Positions 1-8,000 of a DNA stretch of 9,318 bases are shown here, in pieces. The DNA lies in contig CAMJHJ010000083.1 of assembly GCA_946405485.1 (NCBI GenBank), forward strand, positions 1 through 9,318. Direction: 5' to 3'. This stretch comes from an uncultured Bacteroidales bacterium (GTDB taxonomy: Bacteria > Bacteroidota > Bacteroidia > Bacteroidales > UBA932). Numbering within the stretch: the first letter of the stretch is position 1; each line of letters starts with the position of its first letter. The position numbers and the translations under genes were made by a program. The notes under the pieces were generated by a model. It had not been told where the DNA came from, searched no databases, and worked only from the letters and a program-made list of their open reading frames with translations.

Positions 1-62
1 TGAAAAAGATCCTTCCGCCTTCCTGGTTCGCAAAGATCCTGGGGAGCTACTATAAACTCTAG
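1..62 (+). CDS. C-terminal tail of an unidentified protein (partial)
   Basis: Read from base 3, the plus strand is open for 19 codons and ends with TAG at 60-62. The visible peptide begins KKILPPSWFAK and ends GSYYKL, a basic and aromatic tail that reads like a genuine protein end. The stop lies 3 bases before the stop codon of the converging minus-strand gene, a tight tail-to-tail spacing that is usual between two real genes. The tail is vaguely like the ends of some short-chain dehydrogenases, but 19 residues cannot support a family assignment. The competing frame from base 2 is also open for a similar length and cannot be excluded. Confidence 0.4.
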   Translation, partial: KKILPPSWFAKILGSYYKL

Positions 63-65
63 GTC

Positions 66-1580
66 TCAGCGGATCTTGACGGAAAGTACTTTTACCCACC
101 CGTTTTGCTGAAGGGCGGGGTCTATGGCCACCTGAAGTCCCGGGTGGCCTTCGTTTTGGGTATCCACAAGGCCGATGGCCCAGGTGTAAATACCTTTTTC
201 CAAGCCGCTGAGATCCGCTACCGTCCGGCTTTGGAGCGGGGCGTCTTTTAAGCAAAGTGAAAGGTCGGCGCTGGTATCGGTGAAAATGCGGACCGGATAT
301 CCATCCTTATCCAAGAGTGCGTATCCGATCCGGTATCTCCCATTCCATTGGGGGATATTGACCGGACAATAGCCCCAGCCTAAATTATTCCACAGGCTGG
401 AAAGGATCACCTTCTTTCCAACCGAGGCCCTGCAGGGGACTGTCACCGAAGAGGGATATAGCCGATAGCCGCCTTCAACGGTAAAACGCTTGACCAGGTC
501 GAAACAATCCTCAAACCAGGAGCGGACCTGGTCTCCCGTCCGGAAATCCATCATATTGACATGCGCTTCCTTACCGGCGTCAAATTCCCCTTTCCGGACG
601 TCTTCCGGATGTCCCTCACGGTATTTGTGGGAAGAATCGATCCAGTAGCGGTGATGTGCTCCGGTGATCCAACCGCCTTCCAGGATGATGGGACGGCGGA
701 AATTCCATTTTCGGGCGAACTCCTTTTCCCATCCCTGATAATAATCCGTCATGCCGAAGGCATCGTGGCGGAGGCTGTATCCATTGGCGATCGCTTGTTC
801 CAGCAATCTTTCGGATACGGGTGAGACCGGTCCCCACCCATTTTTCGAAACTTCTCCCAGCAGGCGGTGATAATTGATAATAAGCGGAACCTGAGAGAAA
901 GTGCGGGCGTACAGTTTTGTGATCCAGTCCATCACCGCGGCATTGTGGCCCGGGTCCTTGTAGATCAGGCTGTGACCCTCTCCCCATTTCCCGAGGCCGT
1001 AGGCATCGATGAAATCCACCTTGTCTATATCGTTGAATTCTTCGGCCAGGGCCTCGATGAACCGGGCATATTTTTCCTGGAAAACCGGGTCATCCGGATA
1101 TGGGGAGCGGACTTCCCGTCTGCCGACACGGGATGTGAAATACTCCGCTCCGGCATCGAAAACATAATCGGGCGTGTTCTGTCCCTGGTCCCGGCCGTCT
1201 ACGACGATCCGAAAAGACAGTTTCATGCCGCGGTCCAAGATGCTTCGGAACAAGCGGTTCAGTCTTGAGTCAGGATCTTTCCATGCATATTTCCCTTCTT
1301 CGGGCTCGAACGCCCGCCAACTTGTCCGGACATACGCCGTGTTGGCGTAATCCGAGAGCCGCACGGTTTCTCCCTCCGATGTCACGAGACGGTCATAGCC
1401 GCAGTCTTCCCAGAAATGCTCATCCCAGTTGCGGTTGAGATACATAACCCAGCCGTTCAAAGGATTCCTTAGCACAGTTTCCATGTCCGGTGAAAAGGAT
1501 ACGGTCTTGCGCGACTTGCCATAGGTGGCGGTGACTGTCAACAAGGTGATAACAAGGAGGATGTACTTTCCGATTTTCAT
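66..1580 (-). CDS. Secreted DUF4832 protein, glycoside-hydrolase-like (504 aa)
   Basis: Residues 1-21 form a signal peptide (MKIGKY, then a hydrophobic stretch ending TATYG), so the protein should be exported to the periplasm or beyond. Residues about 28-300 look like a TIM-barrel glycosidase: LRNPLNGWVMY near 37, YVRTSWRAFEPEEG at 83-96, KLSFRIVV at 120-127, a GLGKWGEGHS segment with Glu201, and PIILEGGW with Glu301. Such Glu pairs at the ends of strands 4 and 7 are the usual acid/base and nucleophile of retaining glycosidases; that role is inferred. The C-terminal third (NNLGWGYCPV at 398-407, a beta-rich segment to 504) matches the DUF4832 domain as I know it. Substrate is unknown. It is convergent with the gene to its left (3-base gap, no terminator seen) and divergent from the barrel gene. 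No Shine-Dalgarno precedes the ATG, and I see no convincing promoter for it in the 66-base divergent gap. The family call is good; enzyme activity is inference. Confidence 0.82.
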   Translation of the reverse strand: MKIGKYILLVITLLTVTATYGKSRKTVSFSPDMETVLRNPLNGWVMYLNRNWDEHFWEDCGYDRLVTSEGETVRLSDYANTAYVRTSWRAFEPEEGKYAWKDPDSRLNRLFRSILDRGMKLSFRIVVDGRDQGQNTPDYVFDAGAEYFTSRVGRREVRSPYPDDPVFQEKYARFIEALAEEFNDIDKVDFIDAYGLGKWGEGHSLIYKDPGHNAAVMDWITKLYARTFSQVPLIINYHRLLGEVSKNGWGPVSPVSERLLEQAIANGYSLRHDAFGMTDYYQGWEKEFARKWNFRRPIILEGGWITGAHHRYWIDSSHKYREGHPEDVRKGEFDAGKEAHVNMMDFRTGDQVRSWFEDCFDLVKRFTVEGGYRLYPSSVTVPCRASVGKKVILSSLWNNLGWGYCPVNIPQWNGRYRIGYALLDKDGYPVRIFTDTSADLSLCLKDAPLQSRTVADLSGLEKGIYTWAIGLVDTQNEGHPGLQVAIDPALQQNGWVKVLSVKIR

Positions 1581-1609
1581 AGGGCGTCGGTAAAAAAGAA
1601 AAAGGATTG

Positions 1610-1641
1610 TTTGACAAGATACGCATTATTCGATAACTTTG
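1610..1641 (+). promoter_or_regulatory. Bacteroidetes-type promoter of the barrel gene
   Basis: TTTG at 1610-1613 and TAACTTTG at 1634-1641 match the Bacteroidetes sigma-ABfr consensus (-33 TTTG, -7 TAnnTTTG) at every defined base, with a 20-base gap inside the normal range. The base after the -7 box is C, also favoured. The start of transcription would fall about 4-8 bases past 1641, at or beside the ATG at 1647. Confidence 0.8.
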
Positions 1642-1646
1642 CAGAG

Positions 1647-2750
1647 ATGAGAAGGATCCTTGTCGGTTTTATCTTCATTACGTGGTTGGCCGCAACTGCG
1701 GCGGCGCAGGTACGGACAAGCCGGGCCAGGGTGGATTGGCGTTACGACCTGGGCTTCCAATACTACTTTGACAACCGGGAGTTTGATGCCTCTGAAGGTG
1801 ATATCCTGCGCTCCGGGACGACCCATGCGGCCGTGCTGGTGCCGACCGTAAGTGCCGGGATCCAGCCTTCCCGGCGTGTCCTGCACCAGTTGACGCTGGG
1901 CGCGGATCTGCAGCACGATATGGGCTCGCAGACCTGGGCCGGGACCTTCCGGGAGGGAATCCTTTATTATGACGGCAGGGTCGGGAACCGGAATCGTGCA
2001 TTCGAACTCGTAGCCGGTATCTGGCCGCGCACGTTGATGCGGGAGTATTATTCTGAAGCCTTCTTTTCCGACCAGAACCGTTTTGATGACCGCAACTTCG
2101 AGGGCTTGCTGCTGAAATGGAGTGCGCCCCGTTTCCGGACGGAAGCCGCCCTTGACTGGATGGGACAGCGCGGCTACGACCGGAAAGAGCGTTTTCAGAT
2201 GATCAGTGCCGGTCATTGGCAGTTGTCGGAGCTCTTCTCCATGGGCTGGGCGGCGGATTATTACCATTATGCAGGTTCCGAACTGGCGCCGGGCGTAGTG
2301 GACCATGGCTTGCTGCATCCTTGGCTAAGGCTTGACTTGGCGTCGGGATCCACGCTTCAGGAGTTATCTCTGCGGGCGGGTGCCCTGCTGTCGTATCAGT
2401 GGGATCGCCGTCGGGCAGATAAGCCCTCGACCCCGTCTGGCGGCGAACTGACGCTGCGCCTGAAGGCCTGGAACATCGTTCTGGAAAACAACGGCTATTT
2501 CGGCAGCGATCTGCTGCCCCTTTATGATGGCGTCGATCTGGCCGGTCATCCGTATGCCGGCAATCTCTATTTCGGACACCGGCTCTACACCGGCTTCTAC
2601 GATCGCGTTCAACTTTTCTGGGAGCCTCAGCTGGTCCGATCTGTCCGCCTCCGCCTCGGCGCACGGGCTCACTTCACCCCTGACGGCTTCCAAGGCTGGC
2701 AGCAGACCTTCAGCCTCCGCTTCGACCTCGGCGCTCCGCTGGTCAGATAG
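1647..2750 (+). CDS. Secreted protein, probable outer-membrane beta-barrel (367 aa)
   Basis: The protein starts with a signal peptide (MRRILVGFIF, hydrophobic core, then ATAAAQ), with cleavage likely before the Gln. The rest is an even run of alternating polar/hydrophobic, aromatic-rich strands separated by charged turns, for example LGFQYYFDNREF, FSMGWAADYYHYAG, GNLYFGHRLYTGF and a final TFSLRFDLG strand. This is what a mid-sized outer-membrane barrel looks like, but I recognise no named family, and it lacks the size and plug domain of SusC. The ATG at 1647 is chosen because it sits directly before the signal peptide; the upstream extension to 1611 would need a TTG start and would lie on the promoter itself. 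The stop TAG at 2748-2750 is embedded in the arm of a long inverted repeat. It is divergent from the DUF4832 gene and may serve the same glycan, but no link is shown. It could also be a surface adhesin or an uncharacterised porin. Confidence 0.72.
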   Translation: MRRILVGFIFITWLAATAAAQVRTSRARVDWRYDLGFQYYFDNREFDASEGDILRSGTTHAAVLVPTVSAGIQPSRRVLHQLTLGADLQHDMGSQTWAGTFREGILYYDGRVGNRNRAFELVAGIWPRTLMREYYSEAFFSDQNRFDDRNFEGLLLKWSAPRFRTEAALDWMGQRGYDRKERFQMISAGHWQLSELFSMGWAADYYHYAGSELAPGVVDHGLLHPWLRLDLASGSTLQELSLRAGALLSYQWDRRRADKPSTPSGGELTLRLKAWNIVLENNGYFGSDLLPLYDGVDLAGHPYAGNLYFGHRLYTGFYDRVQLFWEPQLVRSVRLRLGARAHFTPDGFQGWQQTFSLRFDLGAPLVR

Positions 2751-2822
2751 GGAATGCCCTCCGGGAAGCATTCCCCGAAGGGTTCATTTCTGCTTTCCCG
2801 GAGGGCATTCCCTGTCTGACCA
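2740..2822. terminator. Long inverted repeat between convergent genes, possible two-way terminator
   Basis: Arms at 2740-2770 and 2791-2822 pair over 31 positions, with one extra T in the right arm and one imperfect pair (T2748 opposite G2814: a wobble in plus-strand RNA, an A-C mismatch in minus-strand RNA). The 20-base loop (2771-2790) holds a small CCC/GGG hairpin. It lies between two converging stops (2750 and 2836), where a bidirectional terminator is expected. Neither side has the T-run of a standard intrinsic terminator, and the stem is much longer than usual, so its role may instead be blocking or shielding 3' ends, or it may be a mobile or repetitive palindrome. Confidence 0.6.
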
Positions 2823-2835
2823 TGGGTAGGCCAGG

Positions 2836-5079
2836 TTACTCCCGGCTGAAAGAATAAGGAGCGTCGGCGTCGGCCGTGCCGCGCGTCTTGACCGGCGTCG
2901 GGCTCATCGTGAACTTGATGCGCGCGCCCTTCACCAGATCCTCATATTTCAGGTAATTCCTGGTCCAGTTGCGGCCGTTGAGTTTCGCCTTCGCGATATA
3001 GACGTTTTCCGGACCGTTGCCCTTCGCCGTGATGACGATATCGCGGCCATTCTCCAGATGCACCCTAGCCTTCGGGAAGAGGGGAGAGCCGATCGCATAT
3101 TCATCGGCGGCCGGGTTGACCGGATAGAAGCCCAGGGCGGAAAGGATATACCAGGCCGAGGTCTGGCCGTTATCTTCGTCACCGCAGTAGCCGTCCGGCG
3201 TGCAGCGGTACAGCTTGTCCATCACCTCTCGGGCACGCAACTGCGTCTTCCAAGGCTGTCCCGCCCAGTCGTAGAGATAAATCATGTGCTGGGCAGGCTG
3301 GTTACCGTGGGCGTAGTTGCCCATATCGGCCACCTGCATCTCCGTGATTTCATGGATGCGGGCGTGATAGTAGCTGTCATCGTAGATCGGCGGGACCACC
3401 CAGACCGAATCCAGCATCTGCACGAAGCTATCCTTGCCGCCCATCAGGTCGATCAGGCCCTGAGGGTCGTGGAAAACCGACCAGGTGTAGTGCCAGGCAT
3501 TGCCCTCGGTATAGGCGTCACCCCATTTGTAGGGGCTGAACGGCTCCTGGAAGCTCCCGTCCTCGTTGCGGCCCCGCATCAGATTGACCGAGGGGTCGAA
3601 GACGTTGCGGTAATTCATCGCGCGGGCGGCCCACTTGTCCAACTCTTCCTGCGGGCGTCCCAGCTTGCGGGCGAGCTGCAGCAGGCACCAGTCGTCGTAG
3701 GCATATTCGAGGGTGCGGGCCACGTTCTCGTTGATGCCGACGTTGTAGGGGATATAGCCCAGCTTATTGTAGTATTCGTGTCCCATGCGGCCGGACGAAT
3801 GGACTGTCGGGTGCATGTGCTCCGTCGCATAGACGAGCGTCTCATACAGCTTGGCGATGCGCTCCGTGCCCAGGCCCTTCAGATAGGTGCCGGCCACGAT
3901 GGACGCGGAATTATTGCCGACCATGCAGCCGCGGTGGCCGGGGCTGGCCCATTCGGGCAGGAAATCGTTTTCCTCCGCGATGCAGGCAAGGCCTTCCTGG
4001 ATCTCGTGGCTGGTCGAAGGGTAGAGCAGGTCCAGCAGAGGGAGCTGGGCGCGGAAGACATCCCAGAAGCCGCTGTCTGTGTAGAGATAGCCCTTGCGCA
4101 CCTCGCCGTTGTAGGGACTGTAATGGACGGGCTGTCCGTCTTCTCCGATCTCGTAGAACTTGCGGGGGAAGAGCGTGCTCCGGTACAGGCAGGAATAGAA
4201 GGTGCGCAGCCGGTCCACGTCGTCGCTTTCCACTTCCACCCGGCTCAGGACCTCCCTCCAGGCCTCTTTGGCAGCGGCGCAGACTTCGTCGAAGGAACGC
4301 CCGCCCAGTTCTCCCAGGTTGCGCTCCGCCTGCTCGGGGGAGATGAACGAGGAGGCCATGCTCAGGTGAACCTGCTCGCCGCGTTTCGTGTCGAAATAGA
4401 AACAGAATACGCCGTCCTTGACGAAACAGCCGTCGAAAGCTTTGTCGCAAGAGATGACGAACCAGTTCTTGAAGCCCTCCGGCACGCCGCCACGGTTGAA
4501 GTCGGTCCAGCCGAGCAGGGTCTTCCCGTCATCGAGGACCTTCATCCTCACATCCTTGGACATGGGGTCTACCACGAAACCGGAAGTACGGCTGTCGGGA
4601 TAGGTGAGGCGCATCATCGCCGCCCGCTCGGTAGGCGTCATCTCGACGTTGACATCCGGGTCGCAGAGGTAGACCTGATAATAGTAGGGCCGCGCCTCTT
4701 CGCTCTTGTGGGAGAACCAGCTCGCGCGTCCTTCCTGGTCGACCAGGGCCGTGTCACGCACGGGCATCACGCTGAAGCAGCCGTAATCGTTGATCCAGGG
4801 GCTCGGCTGATGTGTCTGTTTGAAGCCGCGGATCTTGTGGGCGGAGTAGCTGTACATCCAGCCATCCCCGTTCCTGCCGGTCTGCGGGGACCAGAAGTTC
4901 ATGCCCCAGGGCAGGGCGAGGGCCGGATACTGGTTGCCGGTGGAGAAACTGACATCGGACAGGGTTCCGACCAGGGTGGATACGTATTCTTCAGGGTGGA
5001 AATCCGCTTTCTTGCCACCGGCGAAGACAACGGGGCAGAGGCAGCAGAGGACCAGGATGCTGAGGGCCAACTTTTTCAT
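2836..5079 (-). CDS. Secreted GH92 exo-alpha-mannosidase, probable alpha-1,2 type (747 aa)
   Basis: This is a full-length GH92 enzyme, a calcium-dependent inverting exo-alpha-mannosidase family. A cleavable signal peptide (residues 1-20, ending VVFA) sends it to the periplasm; the cysteines at 12, 13 and 15 are not in a good lipobox. Landmarks: ALPWGMNFWSPQTG at 55-68, KQTHQPSPWINDYG at 87-100, TEGNAWHYTW at 524-533, YAHGNQPAQHM at 589-599 and GDEDNGQTSAWY at 633-644. Recalled Bacteroides Bt3990 residues Glu533 (acid), Asp642/Asp644 (base pair) and His584-Glu585 (alpha-1,2 recognition) all fall on identical residues here at a constant offset of 8: Glu525, Asp634/Asp636 and His576-Glu577. That supports an active alpha-1,2-mannosidase. 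It starts 11 bases after the stop of the GH92-GH125 gene, on the same strand and with no terminator between, so the two are probably cotranscribed. The ATG has no Shine-Dalgarno, normal for this phylum. Linkage specificity is inference; the family is secure. Confidence 0.95.
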   Translation of the reverse strand: MKKLALSILVLCCLCPVVFAGGKKADFHPEEYVSTLVGTLSDVSFSTGNQYPALALPWGMNFWSPQTGRNGDGWMYSYSAHKIRGFKQTHQPSPWINDYGCFSVMPVRDTALVDQEGRASWFSHKSEEARPYYYQVYLCDPDVNVEMTPTERAAMMRLTYPDSRTSGFVVDPMSKDVRMKVLDDGKTLLGWTDFNRGGVPEGFKNWFVISCDKAFDGCFVKDGVFCFYFDTKRGEQVHLSMASSFISPEQAERNLGELGGRSFDEVCAAAKEAWREVLSRVEVESDDVDRLRTFYSCLYRSTLFPRKFYEIGEDGQPVHYSPYNGEVRKGYLYTDSGFWDVFRAQLPLLDLLYPSTSHEIQEGLACIAEENDFLPEWASPGHRGCMVGNNSASIVAGTYLKGLGTERIAKLYETLVYATEHMHPTVHSSGRMGHEYYNKLGYIPYNVGINENVARTLEYAYDDWCLLQLARKLGRPQEELDKWAARAMNYRNVFDPSVNLMRGRNEDGSFQEPFSPYKWGDAYTEGNAWHYTWSVFHDPQGLIDLMGGKDSFVQMLDSVWVVPPIYDDSYYHARIHEITEMQVADMGNYAHGNQPAQHMIYLYDWAGQPWKTQLRAREVMDKLYRCTPDGYCGDEDNGQTSAWYILSALGFYPVNPAADEYAIGSPLFPKARVHLENGRDIVITAKGNGPENVYIAKAKLNGRNWTRNYLKYEDLVKGARIKFTMSPTPVKTRGTADADAPYSFSRE

Positions 5080-5090
5080 GGAGATGGGGT

Positions 5091-8000
5091 TTAGATGATC
5101 GAGTTGAGGAGGTCGAGGCGTCCGTCATCGATGAGTTTGAGGATCAGTTCGCCGAAGAGCGTGTTCTGCCAGGCGAACCAGGAGCGTGTGAAGTGTGAGG
5201 CGTCGTTGCGCTGGAAGGACTCGTGCATGAAGCCTGTGCCGGCATCCGTGTTCATCAGGGAGATGATGCAGTCGCGGATCTCTTCGTCATCATTGGAGGT
5301 GAAGGCCTTCATCATGATGGACATGGGCCAGATGTAGCCGTGGCCGATGTGCGGGCCGCCGATGCCTTCGCCGGCAGCTCCCTTGAAGAACCAGGGATTA
5401 TCCTCGCTCCAAACGTAGCGGCGGGTGTTTTTCCAGACGGGATCATCGGCAGGGACGTCGCCCAGATAGGGCATGGCGAGCAGCGACGGGACGTTGGAGT
5501 CGTCGCCGAGGAGCTGGTTGCCGAAACCGTCCACCTCGAAAGCGTAGATCTTGCCGTATTTGGGATGGTCATAGACGGCATATTTGCGGAGCGCCTGCTC
5601 GACCTCATCGGCCAGATCCCGGCATTCCTGCGCCTTGGCGGGCTGCCTGTTGACTTCTTCGAGGATTTCGGCGGCCTTGCGCAAAGAGGTGACAGCAAAG
5701 AAGTTGGAGGGTACCAGGAACTCGAAGACCGTGGCGTCGTCGGAGGGGCGGAAGGCGGAAGCGATCAGGCCGACGGGCTTGACCGGATTGCCCAGGCCGT
5801 CGCAGGACTTGGTGTCGAACTGGCGGTCGGTCACGCGCGTGAAGCGGTAGGAACCGTGGCCGTTCTTGCGCTGCTGCTCCTTCAGGACGCGCAGGATGTT
5901 GTCCATCGCAGTGGTCCAGGTCTCGTCGAAGACACTGCTGTCGCCGGTGCGTTTCCAGTATTCATAAGCGAGACGGATGGGGTAGCACTGCGAGTCGATC
6001 TCCCACTTGCGCTCGTGGTCGTAGGGGTTCATCTTCGTGTTGTCGGATTCCCATTCGCTGCCGGTGGGACCGATGTTGAAGGCGTTGGCGTAGGGATCGA
6101 TGGTCAGGCAGAGGAACTGGCGGCGGATCGTGCCCTCAAGCATCTTCCGTACGTGCTCGTCTTCGGTCGCGAAGCGCAGGTAGGGCCAGACCTGGGCCCC
6201 GCTGTCCCGCAGCCACATCGCGTGGATGTCGCCCGTGTAGACGAAGGTGTCGGGATGCCCGTTCTCATCGGACTCGGTGAAATGGACGGTGGTGTCCAGG
6301 GTGTTGGGGAAACAGTTGCCGAACATCCACGCAAGGCGCGGGTTGGTCAGCAGACCCTTGACTTCCTCGATCTTGGCCTCGACGGCGGGAGCCGTGAAGA
6401 GGCGGTTCTCCGGAGCGGGACGGTGGTCGACATAGCACTCCGGCTCGTCAGGACAGTACCAGACCGTTTTTTCGGCGCCCATCTCCAGGACGAGTTCGCC
6501 GCCGGCCATGATGTCCTGATAGCGGATGAACGGCTTGGTGTATGGCTGTCCGTTGAGCCAGACGCGGCGGATGTACTTGTTGTCTGCGCTGACACCGGGA
6601 GCCTTGACGGTGAAGGTCTTGCTTTCCGGCAGGGCGATTTCGGCCTTCTCGAAGAGGGGAGAGCCGAACCAGTAGCGGCCGCCGGCCGGCTCGACCTGAT
6701 AGAAGCCCATCGAGGAAAGGATGTACCAGGAAGACATCTGGCCGGCATCTTCGTTGCCGGAAAGGCCGTCGGGCTGGTCAGTATAGAGTTCGGCCATGAC
6801 CTGACGGACCAGGTCTGCGGTCTTCCAGGGCTTGCCGAGCATGGTGTAGAAGTACAGGATGTGGTGGCTCGGCTCGTTGCCGTGGGCATACTGGCCGATC
6901 AGGCCGGAAATGTCTGAGGAGGCGTCCTCACCCTCGATGACAGAAGAAACGGTGAAGAGGGAGTCCAGTTTCTTGAGAAGGGCCCGTTTCGATCCGAAGC
7001 ACTCCGTCAGGCCTTTCAGGTCGTGCGGTACCAGCCAGGTGTACTGCCAGGCATTGCCTTCCGTATACGGAGAGTTGTGGTGGTCGGAGAAATAGGGATT
7101 GAAGGGCTCGACGAAGCGGCCGCGGCTGTCCTTGCCGCGCATGAAACCGACGCTCGGGTCGAAGAAGTTGCGGTAGCTGTGGCTGCGCTCGAGGAAATAC
7201 TCGCAATCCTCGGTCCTTCCCAGTTTGCACGCGGCCTGGGCGAGGGCCCAGTCTGCGATGGCATATTCCATGTCAGAAGCGAGGGACTGGTTGTACAAGT
7301 CGGCGGGGATGTAGCCGTACTTCATGCGCAGGTCCTGGCCTCGGTCGGGGGTCAGGGCGGAGGCCTTCATCGCCTCGAAAGCCTTCTCATAATCGAATCC
7401 GGGAATATCTTTGGTGACGGCATCCGCCATCGCAGCAACGCCGGGATTGCCGACCATGCAGTCCGTTTCATTGCCGTGGAGATGCCAGACGGGGAGGTCT
7501 CCCTGGCGCTCGTAGATCTTGAGAAAGGATTTCATGAAATCACCTTCGCGCTCCGGCTGGATGATCGTGTACAGCGGCATCGCAGCGCGGTAGGTGTCCC
7601 ACAGGGAGAAGATGGTGTATTCCGGCTCGGCCCCGTTGTCGCAGAAGAGGGCTGGGACGATGGATGCGTGATAGAGGGCGGTGTAGAAGATCTTCCGGTT
7701 CTTCTCGTCGGCTGTCGTAATCTTGATCTTGCCGAGCTCGCTGTTCCACTTGGCTCGGGCTTGCTGGCAGGTCGCCTTGAAGTCCCAGCCGGGGAGCTCG
7801 GCAGCCAGGTTCTTTTCCGCGCCTTCGATGCCGGTCACGGAAAGGGCGACTTTCAACTGGACTTTCTCATCCTTGGCGGTCTTGAAGTTCAGGCGGGCAT
7901 AGCGCTCGTTGATGGCTTCAAAGGTGAAGGGCTTGTCACACTCGGCGACGAACCAGATTTTCTGGTCCTCGGCCCAACCCTTGGAGAAGCGCCAGCCCTT

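Noticed and set aside
1611..1646. N-terminal extension of the barrel protein from a TTG at 1611
   Set aside because: It would overlap the promoter boxes and put 12 residues ahead of a well-formed signal peptide.
3058..5094. Long plus-strand open frame (678 codons) opposite the GH92 gene
   Set aside because: It lies entirely antisense to a conserved, motif-complete GH92 gene. Its translation is repetitive in Val, Ala, Gly and His with no recognisable domain or signal, as expected from GC-rich wobble positions.
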